DNA from: Xylona heveae TC161
Lineage: Eukaryota; Ascomycota; Xylonomycetes; Xylonales; Xylonaceae
NCBI RefSeq assembly: GCF_001619985.1
Contig: NW_017264197.1
Location: 682,001-746,000, forward strand
DNA: 64,000 nt
Direction: 5' to 3'
This document shows positions 1 through 12,700 of this stretch, one piece after another. A program made the position numbers and the translations under genes. The notes under the pieces are model-generated. The model saw only the letters and a program-made list of their open reading frames with translations, was not told the DNA's origin and did not search any database. Within the stretch, counting starts at the first letter, position 1, and each line of letters starts with the position of its first letter.

Positions 1-194
1 TTCTCGGAACTCAAAATTTCTCGGAGTAGTTGGTCAAAATTCTCCTGTTCTCCAGGTTGTGTATGAGAACCCGTAGCAGACAGATTATCCACTAGTTGGG
101 CAGCAATGGTTGATGGGGGTGGCTCCGCTCGAGAGCTACGCCCAGTCATTTCAGTCCCTTTAGACCGAGAAACCAGGACATCGTTGCGAGTCAT
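1..194 (-). CDS. partial hypothetical protein (N-terminal part)
   Basis: An open minus-strand frame starts at an ATG at 194-192 and runs without a stop off the left edge of the window, giving 64 codons. The predicted residues are hydrophilic (Ser, Thr, Glu, Gln rich) and end in a short helix-like stretch, DQLLREILSSE. I recognise no domain. The codon choice looks like that of neighbouring genes, and the ATG lies head-to-head with TAD2, as a divergent partner would. It could also be a chance open frame, because only the N-terminus is visible. Confidence 0.35.
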   Translation of the reverse strand, partial: MTRNDVLVSRSKGTEMTGRSSRAEPPPSTIAAQLVDNLSATGSHTQPGEQENFDQLLREILSSE

Positions 195-580
195 TCCTCA
201 GAGGGTTATCTGACAGGCATTATCAAGGATTCAAACGGCGTAAATTCGACATGAAACACGAACCTCGATTGATCGCGATACTGGATCGCGTGCTCACGTG
301 GTTGAAAGAATATCAGCTTAACAGCTCTCAAGCGAAAGCGGCGGTAGACGTATCATCGGGTCCAAAGCGCTTAGAGATCTCAGCCGTTAAGGTCATTACC
401 GAGCCTTAGCGCGTATATATAGACGGTAAAGCCGATGGTCGGCTAATAATTAAGGTGATATTTCAGTGGAAAAGTCGAAGCTTTTTCCACTATACCAAGA
501 GTTTCTTGTCGATGGATTTGAGACCTTTTTATCTCGAGTGGAGTCATTGAAAAAAAGCTAGATTGGATGGAAATTCAACT
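195..580. other. intergenic, divergent promoter region
   Basis: This 386 bp stretch lies between the partial minus-strand gene and TAD2. It holds a palindromic E-box CACGTG at 295-300 and a TATA-like run (GCGTATATATAG) near 410-421. No open frame or RNA gene was recognised. Confidence 0.5.
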
Positions 581-1421
<841 letters not shown>

Positions 1422-1926
1422 GTATCACAGAATGGAAGATGGTCGACCGTCTTTCGCAACATAAGAAATCACAGCCCTGTGCAGCAATGGCATTCCACGC
1501 CCACAGCGATATCCATCATCTAACCACTCATCGCTGAGCTGTTCCTTAGTTTAATGAACCCTGAAACTCTCGCTCGCCGAGTCTAGCTTGGTGAGGAGAG
1601 TAGAGCTGTCAACTAGCTATATTTTTCGGGGGCATCTAAGTCCTACTCCTCTCATCGTTCACAATTTAACGAAACAAAGCAAAGCACGTATGGCTGCAAT
1701 CGTTAACAGCTTATCCTTACAGTACAACAAATATGAAATTGCTAACAAGGCAAGAATTGCAAAAATTTCAGCATAATTTATTTTCGCTGGTATTGCACCC
1801 TTTCGTTGTACATGAATGAACGATGCTCTGTAGAGGTGGATTAAGAAGAGGAGGGAAAGGTCTGGCGGTCGATGCGTTTAACATGTATCTTCAACACCTC
1901 CAAACTCAGGGACCATTCAAGCTAGA
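1422..1926. other. intergenic, convergent 3' regions
   Basis: This is the shared 3' flank of TAD2 and nuo20.9. The short open frames here show no family motifs, and I see no repeat or RNA gene. Confidence 0.5.
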
Positions 1927-2724
1927 TTACGGATTTCTGCCGCTTTGCTCCGCTTCCAATTCGCGTTCAGCTTGCTGGTAGTATTTTGCGGTGTCAACAC
2001 CATGCTGTTGCTTTGCATTAGCGCCTGCATCGTTCTGGATTTGATAACACTTACTTGGTCGTGGTTCACGAAATTGAACCAAGGAAGGACATGGAGGAAA
2101 AGACCCGAGTATCGCGAATTGCGTGATGCAGCTCCTTGCATGTATGGTGATAAGGTAGAAGTACCATATAGAGGTTCGCCTTTCTTGACCTTGTCCACCA
2201 TTTCACGCATGTCCATGTCCACCTCCCGCTTATTTTCTGTAAAGCCGTAAAACCGCACTGAAAGTGTGAAGGCGTTAATACAATGGGGACAGGATCAAAA
2301 GGGTTATATAAACCTACAAATGGATCTTTGGTAATGTATCAAGAAGCCGGCGCCAGCAGAAACGGCACACGTCAGCCGCATGATCGGGGCGAACCCCCCT
2401 CTCCCAACATAAGAAGGTGAAATCTTTTCCCAAAGAAGCATGAGTGCTGGACCAAAGGCGAAGGTCGCCGCTCCAACAGCATAATCCGATGGACGAGCAT
2501 ATCTGAGAACTCGTTTAAAATGTCTGCCGGAAGGTCAATAGCTGTTCTGTGCGGGATTGCTTTTGAAGCGGTAGAAACCAGTTGGTAGAACATACGGGTC
2601 ACTATCAATTAACTATTGCAGATTACGTTAATTCTTGCGGATCTTCTGAGAAGCCTTAGAAACATACCGGATAGTCCGTCGGGATCTTCTTGGCTGGGAC
2701 GAATCGTCGCTGAGAGTCCGCCAT
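1927..2724 (-). CDS. nuo20.9: NADH-ubiquinone oxidoreductase 20.9 kDa subunit (complex I)
   Basis: This is an accessory subunit of mitochondrial complex I, as in Neurospora nuo-20.9, sitting in the inner membrane. Five exons on the minus strand (2724-2668, 2612-2596, 2523-2318, 2257-2055, 2004-1927) join to 186 residues, close to the Neurospora length. The N-terminal part carries DSDPHFKRVLRYARPSDY and a membrane-like segment (AATFAFGPALMLLW, about 45-58). The C-terminal part carries ENKREVDMDMREM, GEPLYG, RNSRYSGL, PWFNFVNHDQ and HGVDTAKYY, matching the two Pfam halves of this family. The second exon is only 17 nt. The last intron is 50 bp with a GCTAAT branch site. Its start lies about 460 bp from that of CSM3, so the two genes are divergent. 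Saccharomyces lacks complex I, so this gene points to a respiratory filamentous fungus. Confidence 0.92.
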
Positions 2725-3188
2725 GACGCTATCTGAGGAGATACTAATAGTGTGGAGGTGGAGGTTATCAACGACACACCGACCCCAGTGCGGGTAGTTT
2801 AGGTTGGGAGTATTAGTGTCACCGTGGGGGAGTAGCCAGTGCCAAAGCACAGTACAAAGGTACAGCTACTCTGAGTGGTTCGCCTCCGTCTCGGTCACAC
2901 CATAGTCCGGGGATGAAGGGCACCGGTAAAGCCGAGGCCTGTCAGTGGAGTTACCTAACCGGTGTAGGTACAGCACAGTAGGTATTCCGTCACTGGTCGC
3001 GTCCAAATTAAACCGCGTGTTAGCGAGCTCGTCACAAATCGCGTCTTACAGCTGTGAAATAAGTTACATTATTGACGCGTTAGAGTTGACGGCTCATTCC
3101 GCTTTGCATTCGAATCACCATATCGTCTTCGAAACTTTTGGCTCATCACTTCATTATAATAAAGTTGTTGTAAGGGCTGTGCTCTGAC
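2725..3188. other. divergent promoter region nuo20.9 / CSM3
   Basis: This 464 bp stretch lies between two divergent start codons. It contains the ACGCGT hexamer listed separately and related CGCGT cores around 3013 and 3043. No open frame of note was seen. Confidence 0.5.
3075..3080. promoter_or_regulatory. ACGCGT MCB-type element upstream of CSM3
   Basis: A perfect palindromic MluI cell-cycle box core lies 109 bp before the CSM3 start codon. In fungi this hexamer is the binding core of the MBF (Mbp1/Swi6-type) G1/S factor. Function here is inferred from the motif, its position and the S-phase role of the gene. A six-base match alone is weak evidence. Confidence 0.4.
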
Positions 3189-4304
3189 ATGGCATCCGTG
3201 GACATCCCGTCGTCCTTAGAACTCCGCTCTCACCATGATGACTTGCCGCAACCTCCAGCGCGCAATAGTAACGCCTCCATGTTAGACAATGAAGATATGG
3301 ATCTGTTTGACTATGATGCACGGATGGATGACGTTTTCAAGGACGTGGATACAAGGATAAATGTTCCGGCAGAACAGGCATCTACAGCAAAAGAGGAGCA
3401 AAATGGCGGACTCGGCATCGACGAAGAGATTAAAGTGGCAAAGAAGAGAAAGCCTCTGCCTAAATTGGATGAGCCTAGGTAACTTACTACTATTCTAGAC
3501 TTAGTTTTCACCTGGCAAACTATCTCTGACTTTGTGTGTAGACTTCTATCTCAAGCAGGAATCCCAAAACTCCGACGAAAAGCCAAAGACCGCTTGAAAT
3601 TCAAGGGCAAAGGTCATGAGGTGCGTTTCACTCCTTCAAAACTGGCAGAGCCTAGACTGACTAGAGCCTCGAAGTTCACTGATGTATCCCGCCTCTTGAA
3701 TTTCTATCAGCTCTGGCTTGACGATTTATTTCCTCGAGCTAAATTTGCAGACGGGCTTGCGATGATCGAGAAACTAGGTCATTCGAAACGGATGCAAACA
3801 ATGCGACGAGAATGGATTGACGAAAACCGGCAAATTGCAGCACGTCTGGAAGAGGATGCAAGATACGGCGAATCAAACAAAGTGATGGAGAATGCAGAGG
3901 AGCGGCGAAGTCAAGGAGAGGGTTCAACACTTAACGAGTCGCAACAACCTCCAACGAGTGAGAGCATCTCCCGGTCTCCGCCGGCACCGGCCGAGCAAGG
4001 GACAACAACTCAGAATGGACTATATTCGCTATCCCCAAATGCCCGAGAGAAAGAAGCATTTTTGGCTCCTTCAAATAACAGGGGTAATGATAGCCTGTTC
4101 GTCTCCGATGATGAAGGGCCGGATGCGCCTTTACCTGATGAACTTGATGTTCTTCTCGCCGAGCATGCTGATTCTCCAAATCCTGCCGTGGATAAGACTT
4201 CGGATAGTGTTGCAGAGCAGCGGTCTGAGAAGAAAGCGGTTCAACCCGAAGATAATTTTGACGATGAAATGGAGGCTATGGCTGAGTTCGGGGGTGCATG
4301 GTAA
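3189..4304 (+). CDS. CSM3: replication fork protection complex subunit Csm3/Swi3 (Tipin homologue)
   Basis: This is a component of the Tof1-Csm3 (Swi1-Swi3, Timeless-Tipin) complex, which travels with the replisome, stabilises paused forks and supports S-phase checkpoint signalling. Two exons (3189-3478, 3542-4304) give 350 residues. The Swi3 domain follows the intron at about residue 97: it opens LLSQAGIPKLRRKAK, continues with KFTDVSRLLNFYQLWLDDLFPRAKF, and ends with GHSKRMQTMRREWIDE. The N-terminus is acidic (DNEDMDLFDYD). The C-terminus is disordered and ends EDNFDDEMEAMAEFGGAW, an acidic-aromatic tail of the kind seen in Tipin proteins. An ACGCGT box lies upstream. Family identity is firm. 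Phosphorylation or other control is not visible. Confidence 0.92.
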
Positions 4305-4630
4305 TTTTTCTCGACATACCTGGAGTTTGGAGTGGGTTTAGAATGTATGGGTGGTCAAGTTATGCCAGTGCTCGATTTGTAATTGCGATTAGGCTAGGAG
4401 ATGAATCAGACCAATTTGATTGTAGAAAGTTTACATCGCATAAATCTGTAGAAGACATGAAGCGTGTCGCAACATTGCTGCCAGGTCGAAATTCGCGACA
4501 TATGACGTGTGGAAGCTCCGCCTCCGTTTTGGCGAATCCCGTTCGCTAGGCTTCTCATGTACGATAAGCTACGGACGAGGGGCATAACATTTGAATTTCC
4601 ACAAAGCGCTCTACAGAGCGTTAAGATACA
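4305..4630. other. intergenic CSM3-SKI2
   Basis: This 326 bp spacer lies between two genes on the same strand and must hold the CSM3 3' end and the SKI2 promoter. The short frames on both strands lack recognisable motifs. I see nothing else. Confidence 0.45.
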
Positions 4631-7600
4631 ATGACCTCCACCCTCATTGACGCGCTTAAACATGTGCAGATTCAAGGGGATGCACTATCAGAACGAGGTT
4701 CGGACTATATCGACTCAATATTAGACGAAACACGGCCACGAAAGAAGGCGAAGCAAACATCGAATCACCAAAAAAACGAGCTTCAAGAAGCTCTTCTCGG
4801 TCCCACCACGACTTTTGATCCATATTGGCTGAATAAATTGCAGCAGTAAGCGATATAATATGTTTCTTGAAAGAGCTCCTTACTAAATACATGGATCAGG
4901 CATTGGCATGTCGATAATAATTACCATGATCTCTTCCAACTGTCCCCCACCCAGACGCGGAGTATCATTCGGTTTGCCAGAGAGGGCTTAGAAGGTCGTG
5001 TTACTGGATATAATGAGGTCACAGTTCCTGCGAATAGCGCAACGGCTAAAAACTCCACATCTTTGCTACGCAAACCAGCAAGCCGTGCAAATTTTGTGCG
5101 AGGCGCTTCCGGGTTTTTCCCATTTACACCAGGAGGCATTGAGGGTGTGGAAGCCATCAGTGCTGTCGAGGAGCAGCAACTGCAGCTTGATATCAGTGTG
5201 AAAGAAGGCAAAAAGTCGCTGGACAAAATCATCAGTTTTACGAACGACGATGGTCTCTTACAAATACCCCCTGGGTTTTCGCGAGGACTGGATTTTACTC
5301 AGTCTCGAAATAAGGATGGAGATGAAAAAGACAAGACGCTAGCGGCAATCGTGGATGAGCCAAGTGTACAGCTTGCAACCAAGGCAAACGGCGCGACACC
5401 TGAGGGGCATCAAGATTCTGAGAGATTGGACGGAGTTGTCGATACAGTTAATGAAGCGGAGGACGATATCGATTCATTGCTTCCCAGAGAGTTTGCCGCA
5501 TTCGAGCCACGTGGACAGCTTTCTTTCTCCGCCTCAAAGCGGGTTGGCAAAGAGTGGGCGCACATGGTCGATGTGAATCGGGAAGTCGAAAATTTCAGAG
5601 AGCTGGTTCCTGACATGGCACGAGAATGGCCGTTTGAACTTGATACTTTCCAGAAAGAGGCCGTGTATCATTTGGAGAACGGAGACTCGGTCTTTGTCGC
5701 CGCGCATACGTCTGCAGGAAAGACAGTCGTCGCCGAGTATGCCATAGCTCTGGCCGCAAAGCATATGACGAAGGCCATATATACTTCTCCGATTAAGGCC
5801 TTAAGCAACCAGAAATTCCGAGATTTCCGGCACACTTTCGATGATGTCGGCATCCTGACTGGCGATGTGCAGATTAACCCGGAAGCGAGCTGTCTCATTA
5901 TGACTACGGAGATTCTGAGAAGCATGCTTTATCGAGGCGCGGACTTAATACGAGACGTTGAATTTGTCATTTTTGATGAGGTGCATTACGTTAATGATTT
6001 AGAACGAGGTGTGGTTTGGGAAGAAGTCATTATAATGCTTCCAGAACATGTTACCTTGATCTTGCTATCGGCCACCGTTCCCAATACCTACGAGTTTGCC
6101 TCTTGGGTGGGGAGAACAAAGAAGAAAGACATCTATGTCATCTCTACGCCTAAGCGACCAGTCCCACTAGAGCACTATTTGTGGGCAAATAAAGCAATGT
6201 ATAAGATTGTGGATGCCGACAAGAAGTTCCTGGAGAAGGGTTGGAAGGACGCCAACGATACACTCTCAGGTAGAGACAAGATCAAAACTCCCAGCGCCAA
6301 CGAGGCGACTGCTGGTAATCGTGGTGGAAGTTCCCAAAGAGGAAGTCGTGGTCAGAGTCAGCGAGGGGGGCCTCAGCAACGAGGTCGCGGACAAGCTTCA
6401 CGGGGGCCAGGTAATATTGCTCGGACAGGACGGGGAGGAGGACGAACAACAGCTGCTCAAGACCGTAACATTTGGGTACATTTAGTGCAGCACCTGAAAA
6501 AGATGGATCTTCTCCCAGCTTGCGTTTTTGTCTTCTCGAAAAAGCGATGTGAGGAGAATGCGGACGCCTTATCAAACCTCGATTATTGCACTGCCTCAGA
6601 AAAGAGTGCAATTCATATGATCATTGAAAAGTCAATCGCACGATTGAAACCTGAAGATCGCGTGCTACCCCAGATCCGCCGACTGAGAGAGCTTTTGAGT
6701 CGAGGCATTGCCGTGCACCATGGCGGCTTACTGCCCATCGTCAAAGAGCTTGTCGAGATTCTCTTTGCTAAAACGCTGGTCAAGGTGCTCTTTGCCACCG
6801 AAACTTTTGCCATGGGTCTTAATTTGCCAACACGCACCGTCGTGTTTTCTGGATTCAGAAAACATGACGGCAGATCGTTTAGGGACTTGCTACCCGGCGA
6901 ATACACCCAGATGGCAGGTCGTGCGGGTCGTCGCGGTCTTGACTCAGTCGGGTCGGTCATAATTGTTGCTCCAGGAAGCGACGAAGCACCTCCTGCAGGA
7001 ACGTTGAGACAAATGATTCTGGGTGATCCGACGAAGCTTCGCTCGCAATTCAGACTGACCTACAATATGATTTTGAACCTTCTTCGGGTGGAAGCTTTGA
7101 AGATTGAGGAGATGATCAAGCGAAGCTTTAGTGAAAACGCCACTCAAGCCCTTCTTCCTGAACATGAGAAGCAGATGAAATTGTCCGAGGCTGACCTGGC
7201 TAAAATCAAGAGGGAACCATGCGAGGTTTGCGATGCAGACTTGGTTGAATGTCACGAGTCCGCAATGGCTTTCAAGCATCTCACCTCAGAGCTTCACCTT
7301 GGCCTGTTGGCCTCTCCCGTGGGCAGAAGGATGTTTGCACCTAAGAGACTCGTTGTATATACTAGAGTAAGCTCCCAATTTGCTTCCCCCTTCATTCTGA
7401 GCTAACATTTTCTCCAGGACGGAGCTCGTGCGGCAGGAATTTTGCTGCGCGAAGGAATTGGTAAAGGGTTTGCTCCTACTGTCCAAGTCTTGGAACTTGT
7501 TGCTCCTCAATCCCGAAGCCCATGCAATCTACTTCCTTACCTTCCAAACTTCAGAGAACTTTTTGCAGACTTGCCAGATTCCGTTCCCATTTCATCATTA

Positions 7601-8720
7601 ACACAGTTCTCGATCCCGCTTAGTGACATAGAGGCGATAACGAGAACAATTCTGAAGGTTGTAAGGATTATAATTTGACACTGAAATAATTACTAACTAG
7701 AATACAGGTTGATCTTTCTGGAGTTCTGAGACATGAGCCAGATGCACTTGCTGATATGCAAGAGGAATTGTCAAAGATAATGGGGTCATGGAGCATGCCG
7801 GAATGGGACGAGCTAGACTGGGAGCGAATCAAGGACCTCCAGCTTCGGGATGCCATCGATCGGCGACGACATTCCGGCATTTCTGCCCAAGAGCGACTTT
7901 CCTTGAGCTGTCCCAATTTCATCAAGCACGTAGGTCTTTCCTCTCGTTGTTCTTCAGTGGCAGGAGCTAAAACAACCTCAGTTCTCGATGCGTCATGATG
8001 AATGGCTCGTTACGCAGAACATTTCACATCTACGACAGCTCATGTCGGATCAAAATTTGCAATTGCTGCCAGACTACGAGCAAAGAACTGCAGTCCTTAA
8101 GGATTTGGGATTCATCGATGAATATTCAAGAGTGCAATTGAAGGGGAAAGTTGCATGCGAGGTAAGTTTCAGAGCAGGGCTGGTGCTCGAGAATTTGCTT
8201 CAATTAACCATCGTCTTAGATCCACTCTGCGGATGAGCTTGTCTTGACCGAGCTCGTCCTCGAAAACGTGCTTGCAGATTACGAGCCAGAAGAGATAGTT
8301 GCCCTTTTGTCCGCCTTTGTTTTCCAGGAGAAGACCGATGTTACACCAACCTTGACACCCAGCCTGGAACGGGGCCAGAAAACGATTGTTGAGATCTCGG
8401 AAAAGGTCAATGCCTTCCAGACACATCATCAGGTCATCCTGTCGAGCGACGATTCGAACGATTTTGTGAGCCGTCCACGGTTTGGATTGGTAGAGGTGGT
8501 CTACGAATGGGCCAGAGGCATGTCTTTTAACCGTATCACGGATCTTACAGACGTCCTCGAGGGCACCATTGTCCGGGTTATTACCCGTCTGGATGAGACA
8601 TGCCGTGAGGTCAAAAATGCGGCTCGGATCATTGGCGATCCGACACTCTTCACCAAGATGCAAGAGTGTCAGGAGATGATTAAGCGGGACATCACCGCCG
8701 TAGCATCGCTATACATGTGA
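4631..8720 (+). CDS. SKI2: Ski2-type DExH RNA helicase (Ski complex)
   Basis: This is the helicase of the cytoplasmic Ski2-Ski3-Ski8 complex, which feeds mRNA 3'-5' into the exosome. Six exons (4631-4845, 4900-7366, 7418-7660, 7708-7929, 7982-8161, 8220-8720) close to 1275 residues, the normal length for the family. Visible motifs are Walker A AHTSAGKT near 340-347, the Walker B variant FDEVHYV near 430, SATVPN, then in the second RecA domain [10 protein letters not shown] and [10 protein letters not shown]. The C-terminal rRNA-processing arch and DSHCT domain close with [20 protein letters not shown]. Between the RecA domains lies an Arg/Gly/Gln-rich insert (about residues 544-585, [16 protein letters not shown]). 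The third donor is ambiguous by one codon: GTAAGG at 7661 was preferred to GTTGTA at 7658. Mtr4 is the other close family, but the N-terminal half and the RG insert fit Ski2 better. Confidence 0.93.
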
Positions 8721-9728
8721 ATGGAGCCCAAGGTGCTGAGACGGACTGATTAATTCTGTCTCGGTCACGGGCCTCACGTGGCTTTGTAGATATCGTGGGG
8801 TGTTTCGGTGGCTTTAATCGGATCTCAGCCGAAGCGCATCCCCGCACGTGTAAATATTCCCACATGGCATAATGCCACCTTTTTTTTTTTTTTATTGAAC
8901 AGAAGCGCTTCGGTAAATTTTCAAAGAACAGGGCACAATAGAATTGTTCGCTACCAGGGGGGTTGTCCCTCGTGAGAACGTCCCCAAAAGTGAAACCTAC
9001 ATGTTGCTTATTTATTTATTTATTTTTTTTCCCCTTCCATCATCGTCCATTTGTGGGCGAGCGCAGCACAATTAGCACAGTTAGCACACTCAGCACATCT
9101 TACACACTTGGAGAATGAGACAATGGAAAGCTACGGGGAGCATCGATTGTCTCACATTGAAGAGGTGATGCGGTAACTACCGTGAGGTACCTTAGAAGTG
9201 GTGTTTGGTGGCAAAAGTGACAAGTGCGGCCAAGGAGAAAAAAAAAAAGAGAGTTAGGTAAGGTAAGGTGAGTTTAGTGAGGGCAGTCAGATTTTCCCAA
9301 GGGTCTAGTACTCTCTCTCTCTCTCGCTCTCTGGCTGTCTCTTCCTCTCCTCTCTCGGTCCAGTGGCCCAATCAAGTAATCGTAAATCGAGTCCAACCCT
9401 TTGATTAACCAAAGAAAAGCGGGCGCTAAGCCCAATCGCACAACCTTGCCTACCAAGTAATTAGCAAATGCAACAAACTCCAAAAAGTCTTGGTCACTAC
9501 TGACTACTGCTGCCACATTATTTTGCAGGATATCCTGCTGGGTCTGTCTCCCCCCACTCGACAATATTTGGTCGACTGTCTTGAGCAGGCCGACTGCTGA
9601 GAAGACGTCACTTCTGAAAATCTCGAGTCTGGCGAGCAATCGTCTGCTTTTCTAGTCCAACTCCCTTTTTTCCTTTTTCACTTGTCATTTAGAAACGCGC
9701 CTTGCGCTTGCCAGGGTGGGGATACGAG
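8721..9728. other. intergenic SKI2-importin, low-complexity promoter/leader
   Basis: This 1 kb spacer contains homopolymer T tracts near 8880 and 9020 and an ATTT microsatellite near 9008. It also has a purine run (AAAAAAAAAGAGAG) near 9238 and a CT microsatellite near 9310-9335. The last 300 bp is probably promoter and leader of the importin gene. A 121-codon minus-strand frame here lacks an ATG and is not called. Confidence 0.5.
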
Positions 9729-12700
9729 ATGGATGTTGCTGGCCTCCGCAATCGCATTGAGTCTACGCTCAATGCCAATGCCGACGTGAGACGTCAAGCT
9801 GAGCTTGACTTGAAATATGTTCGAATCCCTCTTGACCCACCTCTATCCTCTCGCAGCCGCCCAACTAACCTTTTCGTGTACCATTCCTAGGCCGAAGATA
9901 AACCTGGGTTTCTCGATGCGCTCTTGGACATTCTGCAGGCAGAGCAGGTCGAAGGCGTTCGTCTCTCAAGTACGATTCACCAAAAAATCGAAAATGGAAA
10001 ATCTCAATTTAGAGTGACCCGCTAACATGCTTCCCTTTTAGCTGTCGTATATCTGAAAAATCGCGTGACAAGAGGCTGGTCCCCTCCCGATGAGTATTCG
10101 CAGCATAAGCCGATTGCAGAGGAAGAGAAGCTGCGATTCCGCACGAGACTTTTGCCAGCGCTGGCTTCTGCTCAACCAAAAGTCCGCTCCCAACTCATTC
10201 CAGTCCTTCAGAAGATCCTTTCCTACGACTTTCCGCAAAAGTGGCCAGACTTTTTGGATATCACCATTCAGCTTCTCACCACCAACGATGCCAACTCAGT
10301 ATTTGCTGGTCTGCAATGTCTGCTTGCCATCTGCAAAGTGTATAGATTCAAGTCAGGAGAAGTCCGCACAGATCTTGATAAGATCGTCGAGGTCTCGTTC
10401 CCGCAGCTCTTGAATATTGGTTCACGACTCGTCGAAGAGACTAGTCTCGAGGCCGGCGAGATGTTGAGAGTTGTCATGAAGACTTATAAACATGCCATTT
10501 TCGTCAGTCATGCTCTCTCCCTTGCGAGTCGAAGGAACGACCGCGCTAACGTTGCCAACAGTTTGAGTTGCCGCCTCATCTCCGCGAACAGCAGGCCATG
10601 GTGGGCTGGTGCACGCTTTTCCTCCAGGTTGTCGGCAAGGAGCCTCCAGAGTGCTCAATGCTCGAGGATCTGGATGATCGTGAAGCAAATCACTGGTGGA
10701 AGTGCAAGAAGTGGGCTTACGCCAATCTCAATAGACTTTTCGTCAGGTAATGCTCTCGAAAGCCTCGACTCCGTTTCAAAAATGCTAAACTAACGGATTC
10801 TTCAGATATGGAAACCCTTCCGGCCTCTCTAAGAGCAATGGCGATGAATACAGCCAGGTAGCCAAGACCTTTATCACCAACTTTGCGCCCGAGATCTTGA
10901 ACGGTTACCTTCAACAAATTGAAAAGTGGGTTGCCAAGACTACTTGGCTGAGCAAGCCTTGCTTGTTCTTCACCCTGACTTTCTTGGACGAATGTGTCAA
11001 GCCAAAGGCAATGTGGTCCCACCTTAAGCCTCATCTTGAGACTCTTATTGCGCACCTCGTCTTCCCCGTGCTCTGCCAGAGCGATGAGGACATTGAGCTT
11101 TTCGAGACCGACCCTCCAGAGTATCTGCACCGCAAGCTCAACTACTATGAAGAGATTTCCTCGCCAGATGTTGCTGCGACCAACTTCCTCGTCACTCTTG
11201 CCAAGAGCCGGAAAAACCACGTGTTTACGCTGCTCAATTTCGTCAACGGAATTGTGAACCGCTACGAATCCGCTCCGGATGACCAGAAGGACCCGCGCGA
11301 GAAGGAAGGCGCCTTGAGAATGATTGGCACCCTAGCTGGCGTTATCCTTGGCAAGAAGAGCCCAATTGCGGACCAGGTCGAGTACTTTTTTGTCCGTCAC
11401 GTCTTCCCCGAGTTCCGGAGTCCTCACGGTTTCCTTCGAGCTCGCGCCTGCGACACGCTCGAAAAGTTTGAGCAGCTTGATTTCAAGGAGCCCAACAACC
11501 TTCTCATCATCTACCGCAACATGTTGGAATCCATGGCCGATCCTGAGCTCCCGGTGCGCGTTGCTGCAGCACTCGCCCTTCAGACCCTCATCAGACATGA
11601 TGTGATCCGGACATCGATGCAGCAGAACATTCCCCAGATTATGCAGCAGCTTCTCAAACTGGCCAACGAGGTGGATGTCGACTCGCTCGCTAACGTGATG
11701 GAGCACTTTGTCGAAGTCTTCGCCACCGAGCTCACTCCATTTGCCGTTGCGCTGAGCGAGCAGCTTCGCGATACCTACCTTCGGATCGTCCGCGAGCTCG
11801 TCGAGCGCAGCACTCAGAAAGACGACGATGACGATGATGCCTATGGAGATTTCCTTGACGACAAGAGCATCACCGCTCTCGGTGTATTGCAGACCATTGG
11901 CACTCTGATTCTGACGCTCGAGAGCACACCCGAGGTCCTTCTTCACCTGGAGACTATTTTGATGCCCGTCATCACGATTACCCTCGAGAGCAAGCTCTAC
12001 GATCTTTACAACGAGGTATTCGAGATTATTGACAGCTGCACTTTTGCTGCCAAGTCAATTTCGCCCACCATGTGGCAGGCTTTTGAGCTGATCCATAAGA
12101 CTTTCAAGGCTGGAGCGGAGCTCTACCTCGAGGATATGCTCCCTGCTTTGGAGAACTTTGTCGCTTTCGGTGCGCCAATGTTTGTTCAAAACCAGGCTTA
12201 CCTGGAGGCTATTGTTGGAATGGTCCTTGATATCTTCCATGACGAAAAGGTTGGCGGTGTGGACAGGATCTGCGGCTGCAAACTTGCCGAGGCCTTGATG
12301 CTGAACCTGCGCGGTCACATTGATCAATATGTCCCGACCTTTATTGGTCTTGCCATGAATGTTCTCATTGGCAATGAGCCAAAGGTCAAGTCATATCGCA
12401 TCCACCTCATGGAGATGGTCATCAATGCTATTTACTACAATCCTCTCCTGGCGTTGAGCTTCTTGGAGTCAAACGGTTGGACCAACAAGTTCTTCAGCCT
12501 CTGGTTCTCGAACATCGACAATTTTACAAGAGTTCACGACAAGAAGTTGTCCATCTCGGCAATTGCATCTTTGTTGACCCTCAGAGCCGAGGACGTCCCC
12601 GCCAGTGTGCAGCAGGGATGGCCTCGATTGCTGCAAGGTATCGTCCGGCTCTTCCAGACTTTGCCTGCCGCCATTCAAAGTGAGTATTTCTATTTCCTGC

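Noticed and set aside
2035-2054. A 20-bp intron in nuo20.9
   Set aside because: It also keeps the frame, but is far below usual fungal intron size. A 50-bp intron from the same donor has a proper branch site and gives the family ending HGVDTAKYY directly after NHDQ.
9274-9639. 121-codon minus-strand frame upstream of the importin gene
   Set aside because: It starts at TTG, has no ATG, ends in an Arg/Glu/Ser run that is simply the complement of a CT microsatellite, and overlaps the probable importin leader.
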